Assembly: GCA_947172705.1 (NCBI GenBank)
Contig: CAMWCA010000002.1
Span: 120,453 to 184,452, forward strand
Source: an uncultured Lachnospiraceae bacterium
Lineage (GTDB): Bacteria; Bacillota; Clostridia; Lachnospirales; Lachnospiraceae
Direction of reading: 5' to 3'
DNA length: 64,000 bases
In this document: positions 63,597 through 64,000 of the stretch, piece by piece
Position numbering within the stretch: position 1 is the first letter of the stretch
Layout of the letters: every line of letters starts with the position of its first letter
Program-made: the position numbers and the translations under genes
Notes under the pieces: generated by a model
Seen by the model: only the letters and a program-made list of their open reading frames with translations
What the model was told of the DNA's origin: nothing
Database searches by the model: none

Positions 63597-64000
63597 CTAA
63601 AACATATTCTTAAGGGCAAGCTTTAAGATGGTTTCCACATCCATATCATCCTCGGCATGAACACCTTTTACCGCATGAAGTGCATCTGCCGGAGAATACC
63701 CCAATGCCGTGAGCGCCTCCACAGCCTCATTTTCAGCCCGATGCTCTGCTCCTGATGGTTTTTTCCCGGAATGCTGCATTTCTCTGTGGATCAGCGTATC
63801 TTCAAGGGAGATCTTATCCTTCAGATCAAGAATTACCCTTTCGGCAGTTTTCTTGCCGATGCCCGGCGCCTTGGAAATCGCCCCTGCATCACCAGAGATC
63901 ACCGCAAACCGCAGATCGTCCGCACTCATAACAGAAAGAATTCCCAGACCGCCCTTTGGCCCGATACCGTTTACGGTAATCAGCTTTTTAAAAATTTCCA
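63597..64000 (-). CDS. ruvA: Holliday junction DNA helicase subunit RuvA (5' part outside window)
   Basis: The C-terminal ~134 residues of RuvA. The visible part starts inside ITVNGIGPKGGLGILSVMS (helix-hairpin-helix domain II), then SGDAGAISKAPGIGKKTAERVILDLKDK (second HhH), a linker and domain III (EAVEALTALGYSPADALHAV), which binds RuvB. The frame runs to the window edge, so the start is missing; the internal Met at 63929 is not the true start. Confidence 0.95.
   Translation of the reverse strand, partial: EIFKKLITVNGIGPKGGLGILSVMSADDLRFAVISGDAGAISKAPGIGKKTAERVILDLKDKISLEDTLIHREMQHSGKKPSGAEHRAENEAVEALTALGYSPADALHAVKGVHAEDDMDVETILKLALKNMF

Overview
The window looks like a chromosomal segment of a spore-forming, low-to-mid GC Firmicute of class Clostridia, most probably Lachnospiraceae. 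This rests on gene content and order: the pairing of the TIGR03960 and TIGR03936 proteins beside an RNase G, rplU-prp-rpmA-obgE-yhbY-nadD-yqeK-rsfS, rpmB opposite asp23-fakA, ytfI-ytfJ(gerW), rsmD-coaD near a YlbJ-like gene, and strong sigma-A promoters with AGGAGG ribosome binding sites. Almost every gene is on the minus strand; the plus strand carries only a DUF378 gene, a DeoR regulator, a YlbJ-like gene and rpmB. No tRNA, rRNA, CRISPR array or transposase was seen, and no gene-free stretch exceeds 300 bases.

Layout from low to high coordinate. 1-1.1 kb: the start of a branched-chain amino-acid type binding protein (cut by the window edge) divergent from a small DUF378 membrane protein. 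1.1-5.5 kb: ribosome-associated housekeeping block (rplU, prp, rpmA, obgE, yhbY, nadD, yqeK, rsfS) driven by a consensus promoter and a probable L21 leader. 5.5-24.0 kb: an accessory carbohydrate-catabolism island of two minus-strand operons around a divergent DeoR-family regulator. The long operon encodes a dipeptide/oligosaccharide-type ABC transporter (binding protein, two permeases, two ATPases), a FucI/AraA-fold isomerase-like protein, a Gfo/Idh/MocA oxidoreductase, a UroD/MtaA-family methyltransferase-like protein, a cysteine-desulfidase/serine-dehydratase-alpha-like protein and an FGGY sugar kinase. The second operon encodes two more Gfo/Idh/MocA proteins, a zinc-dependent alcohol dehydrogenase, a DeoC-type aldolase and a cytoplasmic GH13 protein. 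Similar TTCGTTT-type sites at both promoter regions suggest a single regulon. The substrate cannot be read from the sequence.

24.2-30.5 kb: a LysM protein and a DUF3298-like membrane protein, then RNase G/E, the TIGR03936 and TIGR03960 proteins and a small membrane protein. 30.5-35 kb: hisZ-hisG-hisD-hisIE, the last with an extra degenerate HisA/HisF-like domain at its N terminus. 35-40.6 kb: recU, an RluA pseudouridine synthase, a membrane protein, a YgiQ radical SAM protein, a HAD phosphatase and an RsuA-family pseudouridine synthase gene broken by a 68-bp insertion with a 33-bp repeat. 40.6-54 kb: a YlbJ-like gene, an amidase, a coiled-coil protein, coaD, rsmD, a second-type topoisomerase pair (parC/parE-like), a DegV lipid-binding protein, recG, fakA and asp23. 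54-64 kb: rpmB, a J-domain coiled-coil protein, a 46-residue membrane protein, ytfJ, ytfI, an unknown 108-residue protein, a transpeptidase, an FtsW/RodA/SpoVE protein, a U32 protease, zapA, ruvB and the 3' part of ruvA.

The most unusual material is the 5.5-24.0 kb island, which separates rplU from the RNase G block it often follows in related genomes, and the 68-bp insertion in the RsuA-family gene, whose precise loss would restore the reading frame.
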